A DNA stretch of 64,000 nucleotides from CAIQJJ01 sp049325275 (GCA_049325275.1 JBMOLU010000075.1:1-64000), one strand, 5' to 3'. Positions 6,829 to 16,436 are shown, numbered from the stretch's first letter. A program made the numbers and translations. The notes: generated from the letters alone by a model not told the origin.

Positions 6829-7599
6829 ATGTCTGATCTGGAAATTCGTAATTTACATGTGAATGTTGGCGACCGGGAAATCTTGAAGGGTCTCGATCTG
6901 ACCATCGAGCAGGGAAAGGTTCATGCGCTGATGGGGCCAAACGGGAACGGCAAGTCGACATTGGCTTACGCTGTCATGGGGCACCCGGGCTACGAGATCA
7001 CCCAGGGTGAGGTGATCTTCAAGGGCCGGGATGTGCTTGCGTTGGAGCCTGATGAGCGTTCTCGCCTGGGCATTTTTCTTGCCTTTCAGTACCCGGTAGC
7101 CATTCCGGGGGTCTCGGTGGCCAATTTCCTGCGTACGGCGATCAACGCGCGCCGCAAGGCCGCCGATCCTGGCGACAAGGGCATTCCCATTCCTGAATTC
7201 CGCAAGCTGCTCAAAGAGCGCATGGATTTGCTCAAGATGGATCACAACTTCGCCGGCCGTTATCTCAACGAGGGTTTCTCGGGCGGCGAGAAGAAACGCG
7301 CCGAGATTCTGCAGTTGGCCGCGCTGCGGCCCGAGATTGCCATCCTCGATGAAACCGACTCGGGTTTGGATATCGATGCGCTGCGTATCGTCTCCGACGG
7401 CGTCAATGCCTTGCGCGGCGCCGATCTCGGCGTGTTGGTGATCACACACTATCAGCGCATCCTCAACTACATCAAACCCGATTATGTCCATATCTTGATG
7501 AATGGCCGCATCGTTGAACGTGGCGGCCCCGAGTTGGCCCTGCACCTGGAAGAACACGGCTATGACTGGATTCGGGAAAAAGTTGGGAGCGCAACCTAG
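6829..7599 (+). CDS. sufC: Fe-S cluster assembly ATPase SufC
   Basis: A 256-residue ABC-type ATPase with Walker A GPNGNGKST, the SufC-specific signature GFSGGEKKR, Walker B ILDETDSGLD and the ITHYQRIL switch histidine. It powers the SufBCD scaffold that builds iron-sulfur clusters in the cytoplasm. AAGGAG lies 8 bases before the start. First gene of a seven-gene operon under a consensus promoter. Confidence 0.97.
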   Translation: MSDLEIRNLHVNVGDREILKGLDLTIEQGKVHALMGPNGNGKSTLAYAVMGHPGYEITQGEVIFKGRDVLALEPDERSRLGIFLAFQYPVAIPGVSVANFLRTAINARRKAADPGDKGIPIPEFRKLLKERMDLLKMDHNFAGRYLNEGFSGGEKKRAEILQLAALRPEIAILDETDSGLDIDALRIVSDGVNALRGADLGVLVITHYQRILNYIKPDYVHILMNGRIVERGGPELALHLEEHGYDWIREKVGSAT

Positions 7600-7668
7600 G
7601 GTGCGTGAGCGAGAAGATGAGCGTTCTGTTTCTGCTTTGGCTCGCGTTCTCTTTTTGTGGAGGTATCT

Positions 7669-9075
7669 ATGACGGACGAAATCCTTTTAGAAGGTATGGG
7701 TGACTATAAATATGGTTTTGCTGATCCGGCCGAGACGTATGTGTTCCGATCGCGTAAAGGTCTTGACGCAGACGTGGTGCGGCAGATTTCGGAAATGAAG
7801 AGCGAGCCAGCGTGGATGTTGGACTTCCGTTTGAAGGCGCTGGCGCACTTCGAGAATCGTCCGATGCCGGCCTGGGGGGGCGACTTGTCGAAGCTTGGCC
7901 TGGATGATATTTACTATTACGTTCGCCCCGCCGATAAAGAAGCGCGCTCGTGGGATGATGTCCCCGAGACGATCAAGAAAACCTTCGATAAGCTTGGCAT
8001 CCCCGAAGCGGAACAGAAGTTCCTCGCCGGGGCCGGCGCACAGTACGACTCCGAGATGGTCTACCACCAGATTCACGAGAGCCTGGCCAGGCAGGGGGTC
8101 ATCTTTGTCAGCATCGAAGACGGCTTGCGCGACTACCCCGATTTGTTCAAAGAATATTTCGGCACGATCATCCCGATCGAGGACAACAAGTTTGCCGCGC
8201 TGAACGGCGCGGTCTGGTCGGGCGGCTCGTTCATCTACGTGCCGCCGGGTGTGAAGATCGACCTGCCCTTGCAGGCTTACTTCCGCCTCAACCAGGCCAA
8301 TATCGGCCAGTTCGAGCGCACGCTGATCATTGCTGATGAGGGTGCGTCGATCCACTACGTCGAGGGATGTACGGCTCCCCAGTACACGACCGACTCATTC
8401 CACTCCGGCGTGATCGAAATCATGGTCAAGAAAAATGCCCGCGTGCGTTATACGACGATCCAGAATTGGTCCAATAACGTTTACAACCTGGTGACGCAAC
8501 GTGCCCTCGTTCACGAAGGCGGTACGATGGAGTGGGTGGACTCGAACCTGGGTTCGAAGCTCACCATGAAGTATCCCTCTTGCTACCTGCTCGGGCCTGG
8601 CGCACACGGCGAAATCCTTTCGATGGCTTTTGCTGGCCCCGGCCAACACCAGGACGCCGGTGGGAAGGTGCTGCACTTTGCCCCGCACACCAGCAGCAAG
8701 ATCACGTCGAAGTCGATCAGCAAAGGCGGCGGGCGCGCCTCTTACCGCGGCCTGCTCAAGGTGCACAAGGACGCCGAAGACTCGAAATCGAACGTGGTCT
8801 GCGATGCCTTGCTGCTCGATCCGCAATCTCGTTCGGATACTTATCCGTACATCGAGATCGATGCCCAGGATGTCACCATCGGCCACGAAGCGAGCGTTTC
8901 GAAGGTCGGCGAAGAACAACTCTTCTATTTGATGAGCCGCGGGCTTTCTGAGGAAGAAGCCACGACGATGGTCGTTTCCGGTTTCATCGAACCATTGGTC
9001 AAAGAACTACCGATGGAATATGCCATCGAAATGAACCGCCTGATCCAGTTGCAGATGGAAGGGTCGATTGGCTGA
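7669..9075 (+). CDS. sufB: Fe-S cluster assembly protein SufB
   Basis: A 468-residue SufB with a typical N-terminal helical region (YKYGFADPAETYVFRSRKGLD split over the first 30 residues), the beta-helix core (YVPPGVKIDLPLQAYFR, then YVEGCTAP, TIQNWSNNVYNLVTQRA) and the C-terminal GHEASVSKVGEEQLFYLMSRGL. SufB carries the nascent cluster in the SufBC2D complex. The annotated ATG at 7669 is chosen because the upstream GTG at 7657 overlaps the GGAGGT ribosome site. Confidence 0.97.
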   Translation: MTDEILLEGMGDYKYGFADPAETYVFRSRKGLDADVVRQISEMKSEPAWMLDFRLKALAHFENRPMPAWGGDLSKLGLDDIYYYVRPADKEARSWDDVPETIKKTFDKLGIPEAEQKFLAGAGAQYDSEMVYHQIHESLARQGVIFVSIEDGLRDYPDLFKEYFGTIIPIEDNKFAALNGAVWSGGSFIYVPPGVKIDLPLQAYFRLNQANIGQFERTLIIADEGASIHYVEGCTAPQYTTDSFHSGVIEIMVKKNARVRYTTIQNWSNNVYNLVTQRALVHEGGTMEWVDSNLGSKLTMKYPSCYLLGPGAHGEILSMAFAGPGQHQDAGGKVLHFAPHTSSKITSKSISKGGGRASYRGLLKVHKDAEDSKSNVVCDALLLDPQSRSDTYPYIEIDAQDVTIGHEASVSKVGEEQLFYLMSRGLSEEEATTMVVSGFIEPLVKELPMEYAIEMNRLIQLQMEGSIG

Positions 9076-9179
9076 TCTGGCAGTAGGGAACAAGGAGCGG
9101 TAACGCACCTCCGCGGCGCGATCGGCCGCTCCCTTACTTCTCTATTTGCTGCCTTTCCCTTTCCCTGTTCGAGGTCCCT

Positions 9180-10511
9180 ATGCCCCCTGTTGTTACCCGT
9201 ACCCGTAAGCCTGATCTACAGCCCGCCAGCTTGCCCTTTACGGCCGATCTGATGCCCACCGTCGTGGGCCGGGCGAGTTTTTTGGATGAGTACCGCCGCC
9301 GAGCCTGGGCGGCTTATGAAGCGTTGCCCCTGCCCACGCAGCAGGAGGAAGCCTGGCGGCGCACCGATATCCGCGCCTTGCTGCCCCGTGCAGCAGAAAT
9401 GTCGGCGTTTCCTCCCGCACAGGCTGCTGCGATTCCCGCGCACCTGCTGGCGCCTTTGACCGACGCCAGCCACGGCGGGCAGTTGGTTTTTTCGCCGGAT
9501 GGCGTTCGAGCCGATGTGTCGCCCGAACTGGCGGCGAAAGGCGTCGTCTTTACCGATTTGCTGACCGCCGAACGGCAGCATCCTCAGCTCCTGGCCAATG
9601 TTCTCGGCCAGATAGTGCGCGCGGACGAGGGCAAGTTTGCCGCGCTGGCTTCTGCACTGGCGTCGCAAGGGGTGCTCGTGTACGTGCCGCGTGGTGTGCA
9701 GCTTGAACAGCCCCTGCACAGCCTGCTCTGGGGTCCGGGTGGCGGCCGGGCTTATTTTTCACATCTCGTCGTTTGGGTCGAGGCGGGCGCTTCCTTGACC
9801 TATGTCCACGAAGCCGCTTCGCCTACCGAGGCGCAGGACAGCCTGCACGCCGGTGTTGTTGAAATCCATGTCGCTGAAGGCGCCAACCTGCGTTTCGTCG
9901 AGTTGCAATCGTGGGGCGAACATGTGTGGAACTTCAGCCACGAGCGCGCCCATATCGGCCGTGACGCCACGCTCGATTGGGTCTTTGGCGCCATCGGCAG
10001 CAAGCTCACCAAGAACTTTTCCGACCTCGATCTGATCGGCGAGGGCGGCACGGGCCGCATGTCGGGCTTTTACTTTACTGATGGTACGCAGCACCTCGAT
10101 CACGACACGCAGCAAAATCACCTGGTTGCCCATACCACCAGCGACTTGCTCTTCAAGGGTGCATTGAAAGATCGCAGCCGTTCCGTCTGGCAGGGCATGA
10201 TCTACGTCGCGCCCGGCGCGCAGAAAACGGACGGTTACCAGGCCAACCGCAACCTGGTGCTCGACAAGGCGGCCCGCGCCGATTCGATCCCCGGCCTCGA
10301 AATCCTGGCCGACGATGTGCGCTGCACGCACGGCGCCACGGTTGGAAAAATCGATTCAGACCAGGTGTTTTACCTGAAAAGCCGCGGTGTCCCCGGGGCG
10401 GATGCAGAGCGCCTGATCGTGGAAGGTTTCTTCGACCCGATCATGCAGCGCATTCCTTTCGAAGGCGTGCGCCAGCGTTTTCAGGATGCGATTCAGGAAA
10501 AACTGGGCTAA
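9180..10511 (+). CDS. sufD: Fe-S cluster assembly protein SufD
   Basis: A 443-residue paralogue of SufB: a divergent N-terminal helical region containing EEAWRRTDI, followed by the beta-helix core (YVPRGVQLEQPLHSLLW, then ELQSWGEHVWNFSHERA) and the C-terminal CTHGATVGKIDSDQVFYLKSRG. The motif CTHGATVG holds the histidine that pairs with SufB at the cluster-assembly interface in known complexes. GAGGT precedes the ATG. The 104-base spacer after sufB contains GGAGCGG and CCGCTCC, which could pair. Confidence 0.95.
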   Translation: MPPVVTRTRKPDLQPASLPFTADLMPTVVGRASFLDEYRRRAWAAYEALPLPTQQEEAWRRTDIRALLPRAAEMSAFPPAQAAAIPAHLLAPLTDASHGGQLVFSPDGVRADVSPELAAKGVVFTDLLTAERQHPQLLANVLGQIVRADEGKFAALASALASQGVLVYVPRGVQLEQPLHSLLWGPGGGRAYFSHLVVWVEAGASLTYVHEAASPTEAQDSLHAGVVEIHVAEGANLRFVELQSWGEHVWNFSHERAHIGRDATLDWVFGAIGSKLTKNFSDLDLIGEGGTGRMSGFYFTDGTQHLDHDTQQNHLVAHTTSDLLFKGALKDRSRSVWQGMIYVAPGAQKTDGYQANRNLVLDKAARADSIPGLEILADDVRCTHGATVGKIDSDQVFYLKSRGVPGADAERLIVEGFFDPIMQRIPFEGVRQRFQDAIQEKLG

Positions 10512-10606
10512 AATTAGAAGTTATTCGTTGCGATGTCAACGTGTGTTACCCGCTGCCCTGTATTGGGGCGCCGGGTAACTATTCTCGAATATCTTTGGAG
10601 GCCACT

Positions 10607-10888
10607 TTGGCAGAGTTACACTTTACTTCCTCACCGAGTCAGACCGAACCCTACAATGTTGGGGATCGGGTTGAAGTCTTGTGCGATCACAACCGGGGCG
10701 GGGAACGCGTGCACGATTGGCTCGATGGGGTCGTCGTGCAGGTGGATGCGAAAATCCTGGCGGTGCAGTTTCAGGAGAGCGTTTACCTGACCGATGGTTG
10801 GATGGTGCCCGATCACGTGTTGTGGGTGCCAAAGAATTCAGCGACCATCCGGCAAGCGCGCCGCCGTAAGACGCGGCCGGCAAAGTAA
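10607..10888 (+). CDS. Conserved small protein of unknown function in the suf operon
   Basis: A 93-residue protein placed between sufD and sufS. No known family is recognised. It has a strand-rich core (YNVGDRVEVLCDHN, DGVVVQVDAKILAVQF, DGWMVPDHVLWVP) suggestive of an SH3-like barrel and a very basic C-terminus (RQARRRKTRPAK). A TTG start at 10607 is preferred, as TTGGAGG lies 5 bases upstream; a longer GTG-started reading from 10541 lacks a ribosome site. sufS begins 6 bases after its stop, so it is part of the operon and probably linked to cluster assembly. Confidence 0.7.
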   Translation: MAELHFTSSPSQTEPYNVGDRVEVLCDHNRGGERVHDWLDGVVVQVDAKILAVQFQESVYLTDGWMVPDHVLWVPKNSATIRQARRRKTRPAK

Positions 10889-10894
10889 TCGATC

Positions 10895-12133
10895 ATGCAA
10901 CCTTTACCGTTTGATGTTCACCGTATTCGTGCCGATTTTCCCATCCTGAGCACAGAGACACGCGCCGGGGTGCCGTTGGCCTATCTCGATTCGACGGCTT
11001 CCAGCCAGAAGCCGTCGGTCGTGATCGAGGCTATGAATGACTTCTACCGGCATTCGAATGCCAACATTCATCGAGGCATCCATACCCTGGCGGAGCAGGC
11101 AACGGCTGCGTACGAGGAAGCGCGCGTCAAGGTAGCCCGTTTCATCGGCGCCGCCTCTGCCCGCCAGGTGATCTTTACGCGCAACGCCACCGAGTCGATC
11201 AATCTGGTGGCTTACAGTTGGGGGCGCACCCATTTGCACGCCGGTGATGTGGTGATTCTGACCGAGATGGAACATCATGCCAACCTGGTGCCGTGGCATA
11301 TCCTGGCAGGCGAGAAAGATATCCGCCTGGAGTTTGTCCCGGTCACCGAGGAAGGTATATTGGACGTCGATGCGTACCGGCGCCTGCTGGCGCTTGGCCC
11401 GAAGCTGGTTGCTTTTAGCCACATGTCTAATGTCTTGGGTACGATCAATCCCGCCGAGGCGATCATCCGCGAGGCAAAAGCCGCCGGAGCCGTGACGTTG
11501 GTGGATGCGGCCCAGTCGGTCCCGCATTTCCCCGTTGATGTACAGGCCCTGGATTGTGACTTCCTGGTGTTTTCTTCGCATAAGATGTGTGGCCCGACGG
11601 GAATCGGCGTGCTCTATGGGCGTAAAGCGTTGCTGGAAGCCATGCCGCCTTTCATGGGTGGCGGTGATATGATCAAGGCCGTTCACCTGCGCTCGTTTAC
11701 TCCCAATAACCTGCCCTACAAGTTCGAGGCCGGCACGCCGGCCATTGCCGAGGCGGTGGGCCTGGGTGCAGCCGTCGATTACTTGCTTTCGGTGGGCATG
11801 GATGCGATCGCCGCACACGAACACACCATGATAGAATACGCTCTCCAGCGCCTCGAAGAGATTCCCGGCCTGAACGTTTTCGGTGCACGGGCGAGGCCGC
11901 GTGGTGGGGTGGCTTCCTTTTCGATGCCCGGTATCCATCCGCACGATATTGCTCAGATTTTGGATGAGTTTGGCGTTGCCGTGCGCGCCGGTCATCACTG
12001 CGCTCAGCCTCTGCACGAGAAATTTGGCCTGACGGCTACCGCCCGCGCCAGCTTTTACCTCTATAACACGCCTGCCGAGGTCGATAAGCTGGTCGAAGGG
12101 ATTTACCGTGTGAAGGAAGTATTTAAGACGTAA
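10895..12133 (+). CDS. sufS: Cysteine desulfurase SufS
   Basis: A 412-residue PLP enzyme of the SufS (class II) type. It has the PLP lysine Lys230 in FSSHKMCGPTGIG, the TRNATESINLVAYSWG cofactor loop and the catalytic Cys369 in RAGHHCAQPLH. It takes sulfur from cysteine and passes it to SufU. The stop overlaps the sufU start by one base (TAATG). Confidence 0.97.
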   Translation: MQPLPFDVHRIRADFPILSTETRAGVPLAYLDSTASSQKPSVVIEAMNDFYRHSNANIHRGIHTLAEQATAAYEEARVKVARFIGAASARQVIFTRNATESINLVAYSWGRTHLHAGDVVILTEMEHHANLVPWHILAGEKDIRLEFVPVTEEGILDVDAYRRLLALGPKLVAFSHMSNVLGTINPAEAIIREAKAAGAVTLVDAAQSVPHFPVDVQALDCDFLVFSSHKMCGPTGIGVLYGRKALLEAMPPFMGGGDMIKAVHLRSFTPNNLPYKFEAGTPAIAEAVGLGAAVDYLLSVGMDAIAAHEHTMIEYALQRLEEIPGLNVFGARARPRGGVASFSMPGIHPHDIAQILDEFGVAVRAGHHCAQPLHEKFGLTATARASFYLYNTPAEVDKLVEGIYRVKEVFKT

Positions 12134-12528
12134 TGGACGATTTCTACCGCGACCTGATCATCGATCGTTATAAAAACCCGCTGTACCGTGGCGTACTCGA
12201 GCCAAATGACATCACCTTTGCAGACGATAACCCGCTGTGTGGCGATCATATCCGCATCGATCTGCGTGTAGACAGTGAGAATCGCGTGACCGAGGCCGGC
12301 TTCGAGGGGCACGGCTGCGCCATTTCACAGGCTTCAGCCGATCTGCTGGTGGAATCGGTGGTTGGAAAATCGTTGGACGAGATCAGGCAGTTGACTCGTG
12401 ACGACCTGCTCGAGTTGTTGGGGATCGATCTCGGCCCGGTGCGCTTGAAGTGTGCGCTGCTTTCCCTTAAGGTCCTCAAGGCCGGTGTATATGGCCTTGG
12501 CGAAGCAGGGGACGAACTGGTGGAATGA
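12133..12528 (+). CDS. sufU: Zinc-dependent sulfurtransferase SufU
   Basis: A 131-residue SufU/IscU-fold protein. Zinc ligands of the SufU type are visible: Cys36 and Asp38 (LCGDH), Cys62 (GHGCAISQAS) and Cys107 (LKCALLS). In Firmicutes and Actinobacteria SufU is the sulfur acceptor for SufS and not a scaffold; the adjacency to sufS fits. A GAF-type insertion typical of SufU versus IscU appears as the extended LTRDDLLELLGIDLGP segment. Confidence 0.95.
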   Translation: MDDFYRDLIIDRYKNPLYRGVLEPNDITFADDNPLCGDHIRIDLRVDSENRVTEAGFEGHGCAISQASADLLVESVVGKSLDEIRQLTRDDLLELLGIDLGPVRLKCALLSLKVLKAGVYGLGEAGDELVE

Positions 12529-12872
12529 TGAATTACAATTTGTTGCCTCCCGATCAGCTTGATTATGTGGAAATTGCGCCGGTGACCGATTGCCCGCCGG
12601 GCGAGCGTTTGTTTGTTGAAATCGGCGACATGCCGGTTGTCGTTTTCAATATCGCCGGGCAGCTCTTTGCCATCGAAGACACGTGCTCTCACGATGGCAA
12701 TCCCCTCGACGATGCCCCGCTGGAAGGCTACGAAGTGATTTGCCCGCGACACGGTGCACGTTTCGATGCCCGCAGTGGCAAGGCCCTGGCGCTGCCGGCT
12801 GTCGAGGACATCGCCGCATACCCGGTGCACGTCGAGGCAGGGAAGATTTTTTTGGGTTGGCCCAGGCACTGA
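12525..12872 (+). CDS. Rieske-type ferredoxin
   Basis: A 115-residue protein with a Rieske 2Fe-2S domain: Cys54 and His56 in TCSHDG and Cys73 and His76 in CPRHGA. It resembles the ferredoxin components of aromatic-ring dioxygenases, but no oxygenase is nearby. The start overlaps the sufU stop (ATGA), so it is the last gene of the suf operon. It may supply electrons for cluster assembly or be a client; this is an inference from position. Confidence 0.9.
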   Translation: MMNYNLLPPDQLDYVEIAPVTDCPPGERLFVEIGDMPVVVFNIAGQLFAIEDTCSHDGNPLDDAPLEGYEVICPRHGARFDARSGKALALPAVEDIAAYPVHVEAGKIFLGWPRH

Positions 12873-12924
12873 GGTACCGCATCGACCTTACAAATCTGTG
12901 TATGCATAAGGCTGTGCAAATGCT

Positions 12925-12942
12925 TGCGTAAGCCCTTACGCA
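12925..12942. repeat. Palindrome after the suf operon
   Basis: TGCGTAAG-CC-CTTACGCA is a perfect 8-bp inverted repeat 52 bases after the Rieske gene. It lacks a T-run, so it may be an operator for the next gene or a weak stop signal. A second small repeat (ATGCGG ... CCGCAT) lies near 12974-12998. Confidence 0.4.
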
Positions 12943-13057
12943 GCAGGGCAGTTGGTGGTAGGATCGGGGGTGAAATGCGGCAGTTTGGCGCTCGTCCGCA
13001 TGCGAATGCTTATTTTCAATTTTTATCCGGCTTGGTTTCCCACATTCGATACTCCCT

Positions 13058-14341
13058 ATGAATACAGTTCCTCAGCAACCTTATCGCGTGCGTGCGGTTC
13101 ATTGCGATTATCGCGCAGGCAACGAGGAAGTCTATCAGGCCTTGAAACGCGCCACAGATCCGTTGGCGTGCGCCTGGGAACGCTTATCCCGGGCGCGGCG
13201 GATTGCGATCAAGTTCAACCACGACTGGCAGCCCAACCGTCTGGTCACTTACCAGGGCCAACGCCAGCAACTGGTCAGCGATACGGTAGCGCGGGCCGTG
13301 CTGCGCCTGCTGAAGGAACGCACGCCTGCCGAGATTTTCGCCGTGGACGTCGGGGTGGAAAGCCTCGTGCTTGGCCCACAGCGTGAGCAAGGCTATATGA
13401 TCCTGCCGGTGCTGCGCGAGTTTGGCGTGCCTTATGTCGATGGCGTCGTGGATGGTGTGACGTGGGTCGACGTGCCGGGCGGCGGGCAGATGTTCGAACG
13501 CTATCCCATTCCGCAGTCGGTTGCGCAAGCTGATGAAGTCGTTTCCGTCCAAAAGATCAAGAATCACGCCTTTATGGGCGTCACGCTGTGCCTCAAAAAC
13601 TTGTTCGGCCTGCTGCCGTTGATGCCGCACGGCCGCCCGCGGCATTACTATCATCATCTCGGGCGTATGCCCTATATGCTGGCCGATCTGGGCCGGGTTT
13701 TCGATCCGGCGCTCAATATCCTCGACGGCCTGGTCTGCCAGGCCGGGCAGGAATGGGGCCTGGGCGAGGACGTGCGCGTCTGCAATACACTGGTGGCCGG
13801 CGATCAGGTGATTGCTACCGATGCAGCCGCCACGCACCTGATGGGCCACGATCCGTACGCCGATTGGTTGGCGCCGCCCTTTCACCGCGATCGCAATGCG
13901 ATCCTTGTCGCCGCCCAGGGCGGGTACGGTACCGTCAACCTGGATGAAATTGACTTTCGTTCGGAAGTGCCGGCGCCAATCGGGGTGTTTTTTGCCAGGG
14001 AATGGGATTCTCGTGAGATGATCGTCAGTTGGCAGCGTACCACCGCCGAGCAGGGGCTTTTCTACCGCGAGCATCGAGATGAATTCGTTGCGCAGTACGC
14101 CGGTAAATACATCTTGCTTCAAATGGGCGAAGTCCGTTGGACCAGCGACGACGGCCAGATTCGGGCCAGCCGGCGTCTGCTTTCAGGGGAGAACCCCGAG
14201 CAGGCTATGTGGCTGAAATACGTCGACCCACAGGAAAACGAAGGCGAACATTTCGAAGTTTACGAAAACCTTCTCCGGCATTCTGCTTTTCAATCGAATG
14301 ATCCGCACATTGAGATCACCCCTAACCCCAATACTGTTTAG
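13058..14341 (+). CDS. DUF362 domain-containing protein
   Basis: A 427-residue protein matching the DUF362 family: IAIKFNHDWQPN near the start, then VVSVQKIKNHAFMGVTLCLKNLFGLLP and LDGLVCQAGQEWG, with VIATDAAATHLMGHDP. The IKNH and KNLFG motifs are the family hallmark. The function is unproven. Some relatives carry extra 4Fe-4S ferredoxin domains, but this one does not. It begins the carbohydrate-related stretch, 185 bases after the suf operon. No strong ribosome site is seen before the ATG. Confidence 0.75.
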   Translation: MNTVPQQPYRVRAVHCDYRAGNEEVYQALKRATDPLACAWERLSRARRIAIKFNHDWQPNRLVTYQGQRQQLVSDTVARAVLRLLKERTPAEIFAVDVGVESLVLGPQREQGYMILPVLREFGVPYVDGVVDGVTWVDVPGGGQMFERYPIPQSVAQADEVVSVQKIKNHAFMGVTLCLKNLFGLLPLMPHGRPRHYYHHLGRMPYMLADLGRVFDPALNILDGLVCQAGQEWGLGEDVRVCNTLVAGDQVIATDAAATHLMGHDPYADWLAPPFHRDRNAILVAAQGGYGTVNLDEIDFRSEVPAPIGVFFAREWDSREMIVSWQRTTAEQGLFYREHRDEFVAQYAGKYILLQMGEVRWTSDDGQIRASRRLLSGENPEQAMWLKYVDPQENEGEHFEVYENLLRHSAFQSNDPHIEITPNPNTV

Positions 14342-14455
14342 ATAAGGGCTTAAGGAGCAGCACGCTTTTGTAGACAAGTGCGTTGCCTCTCATCCAAACA
14401 GTAGTGCCTCTACCCGCATAAAGCGGAACGTACGAACCTTTCAGGAGTCTTACCT

Positions 14456-15733
14456 ATGCCCACCTTGAGCGAGCAAAACGTCAACCAATATTCCCGTCCA
14501 ACCGACCTGCGCATTACCGATCTGCGCGTGGTCTCTCTGAAAGACCTGCCGATGGGCCTTTCCCTCTTGCGCATCGATACCAACCAGGGCATCAGCGGCT
14601 ACGGCGAAGTGCGCGACTGGGCCAGCAAAACCTATGCCCTCATGCTCAAAAGCCGTATCGTTGGTGAAAACCCCTGTAACGTGGATAAAATCTTCCGCAA
14701 GATCAAGCAGTTTGGCCACCACGCCCGCCAGGCAGGCGGTGTCTGCGGCATCGAGATGGCCTTGATGGACCTGGCTGGCAAGGCGTACGGCGTCCCCGCC
14801 TATATGCTGGCAGGCGGCAAGTTTCGCGATAAGGTGCTGTGTTACTCCGACACCCCTTCGGAGCCGGACGGCCTGTCGATGGGCAAGCGCCTCAAGGCGC
14901 GCATGGATCAGGGTTTCCGCTTCCTCAAGATGGACGTCGGCATCGGCCTGTTGTGCGGGAACGAGAAGATCCCCGGCGCGTTGTCGGCGCCGCCTGAGAT
15001 GCTGAACTGCTATCACATTATGCACCCGATGACCGGCATCCAGATCACCCAGATCGGCATCGATTGGCTGTGCGAGTACGTCGAGCAGGTGCGCTCAGTC
15101 ATCGGTTACGAAGTTCCGCTGGCGGCCGATCACTTTGGCCACATCGGGCTGGAATCGTGCATCCGCCTTGGGCAGGCATTGGACAAGTACACGCTGGCAT
15201 GGTATGAAGACATGATCCCCTGGCAGTTCACCGACATGTACCGCCGTCTGTCTGAGTCGGTCCATACGCCCATCTGCACGGGCGAAGATATCTACTTGCG
15301 CGAAGGCTTCCGCCCGCTTTTGGAGTCGCGCGCCGTGGCCATCATTCATCCCGACCTGGCTTCGTCGGGGGGCATCCTGGAAACCAAGAAGATCGGTGAC
15401 CTGGCGCAAGAGCATGGGGTCGCCATGGCCATGCACATGGCCGGATCGCCTGTAGCGGCGTTGGCCTCCGTTCACTGCGCTGCTGCTACGGAAAATTTCC
15501 TCGTCCTCGAGAACCACTCGGTCGATATTCCCGAGTGGAACGACCTGGTCACCAATATCGAAAAACCGCTCATCCAGGATGGCTACATCAAGGTCCCGGA
15601 AGCGCCCGGTCTCGGTTTCGGCGACGTAAACGAGGAAGCGCTGCAAAAATTTATCGATCCGGAAAACCCGGGCTGCTTCGAGCCCACTGATCTGTGGGAC
15701 AAGGAAAAATCCTGGGATCGTTTGTGGAGCTGA
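14456..15733 (+). CDS. Mandelate racemase/muconate lactonizing enzyme family protein (enolase superfamily)
   Basis: A 425-residue enolase-superfamily enzyme. The N-terminal capping domain contains the LLRIDTNQGISGYGE motif. The barrel has FLKMDVG for the second-strand base, then metal ligands in AADHFGH (Asp), WYEDM (Glu) and TGEDI (Glu), and a late MHMAGSP histidine. The usual KxK base motif here reads KMD, pointing to a dehydratase-like branch and not a classic racemase. The likely substrate is an acid sugar. AGGAG precedes the ATG. Neighbours are sugar oxidoreductase, isomerase and galactosidase genes. Confidence 0.82.
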   Translation: MPTLSEQNVNQYSRPTDLRITDLRVVSLKDLPMGLSLLRIDTNQGISGYGEVRDWASKTYALMLKSRIVGENPCNVDKIFRKIKQFGHHARQAGGVCGIEMALMDLAGKAYGVPAYMLAGGKFRDKVLCYSDTPSEPDGLSMGKRLKARMDQGFRFLKMDVGIGLLCGNEKIPGALSAPPEMLNCYHIMHPMTGIQITQIGIDWLCEYVEQVRSVIGYEVPLAADHFGHIGLESCIRLGQALDKYTLAWYEDMIPWQFTDMYRRLSESVHTPICTGEDIYLREGFRPLLESRAVAIIHPDLASSGGILETKKIGDLAQEHGVAMAMHMAGSPVAALASVHCAAATENFLVLENHSVDIPEWNDLVTNIEKPLIQDGYIKVPEAPGLGFGDVNEEALQKFIDPENPGCFEPTDLWDKEKSWDRLWS

Positions 15734-15758
15734 CGAGCGCGGGCATTCCTGCTTTATC

Positions 15759-16436
15759 ATGCAGATTGATCGACTCATCCGTTCCAAACGAAAAACGGTG
15801 GCGCTCATCATCGAGCGCGACGGGCGTTTGGTCGTGCGCGCCCCACAGCATCTCTCCCTGCCTCGAATTCAAAGCCTGGTGGACGCAAAAGCCGCCTGGA
15901 TTGAACAAAAGCGGGCGCAGATCGAAACGGTACAGGCCGCGCACCCTGCGACCGCCCCAAAGCGTTACGAAAATGGTGAAAGCTTTGCTTTCCTGGGCGC
16001 GCAGTACCCCTTGGCGATTGTGCCCGGTGAGCGGCCGCGGCTGACCTTCGTAAAAGGGAAGTTCCTGTTGACCGAGGCCGGCGTGCCGCACGCCGAGCGA
16101 TTGTTTACAGCGTGGTACCGTCGGCAGGCGAGGCAAATCTGCGGCGAACGAAGCACCGCCTTTGCCAGGCAAATGGGGGTGACCTACGCCCGCATCCGCA
16201 TTTCCTCGGCGCGTACCCGTTGGGGGTCGTGCAGCAGCCGCGGGACGCTCAGCTTTACCTGGCGGTTGGTGTTGATGCCGCAGGAAATCATCGATTACGT
16301 GGTCGTCCACGAGTTGGCCCACCGCTGCGAGCCGAACCATTCCCCCCGTTTCTGGGCAGTGGTCGAACAATACATGCCTGATTACAAGCGCCGGCGTGCG
16401 TGGTTGAAGAAGGGTGGCAACGACCTGGCCGGTTAG
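15759..16436 (+). CDS. YgjP-type zinc metallopeptidase family protein (DUF45/M48-like)
   Basis: A 225-residue protein with the YgjP/WLM-type motif: RTRWGSCSSRGTLSF (near 152-166) followed by VVVHELAHRCEPNHSPRFW, giving zinc ligands His184 and His188, catalytic Glu185, and a later His194. The family is a putative metal-dependent protease or hydrolase of unknown substrate. It starts 25 bases after the dehydratase gene, probably on the same transcript, although its function is not obviously metabolic. Confidence 0.88.
   Translation: MQIDRLIRSKRKTVALIIERDGRLVVRAPQHLSLPRIQSLVDAKAAWIEQKRAQIETVQAAHPATAPKRYENGESFAFLGAQYPLAIVPGERPRLTFVKGKFLLTEAGVPHAERLFTAWYRRQARQICGERSTAFARQMGVTYARIRISSARTRWGSCSSRGTLSFTWRLVLMPQEIIDYVVVHELAHRCEPNHSPRFWAVVEQYMPDYKRRRAWLKKGGNDLAG

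Noticed and set aside
13184..14122. 312-codon minus-strand frame opposite the DUF362 gene
   Set aside because: Mirror of the coding strand, with no independent signals.
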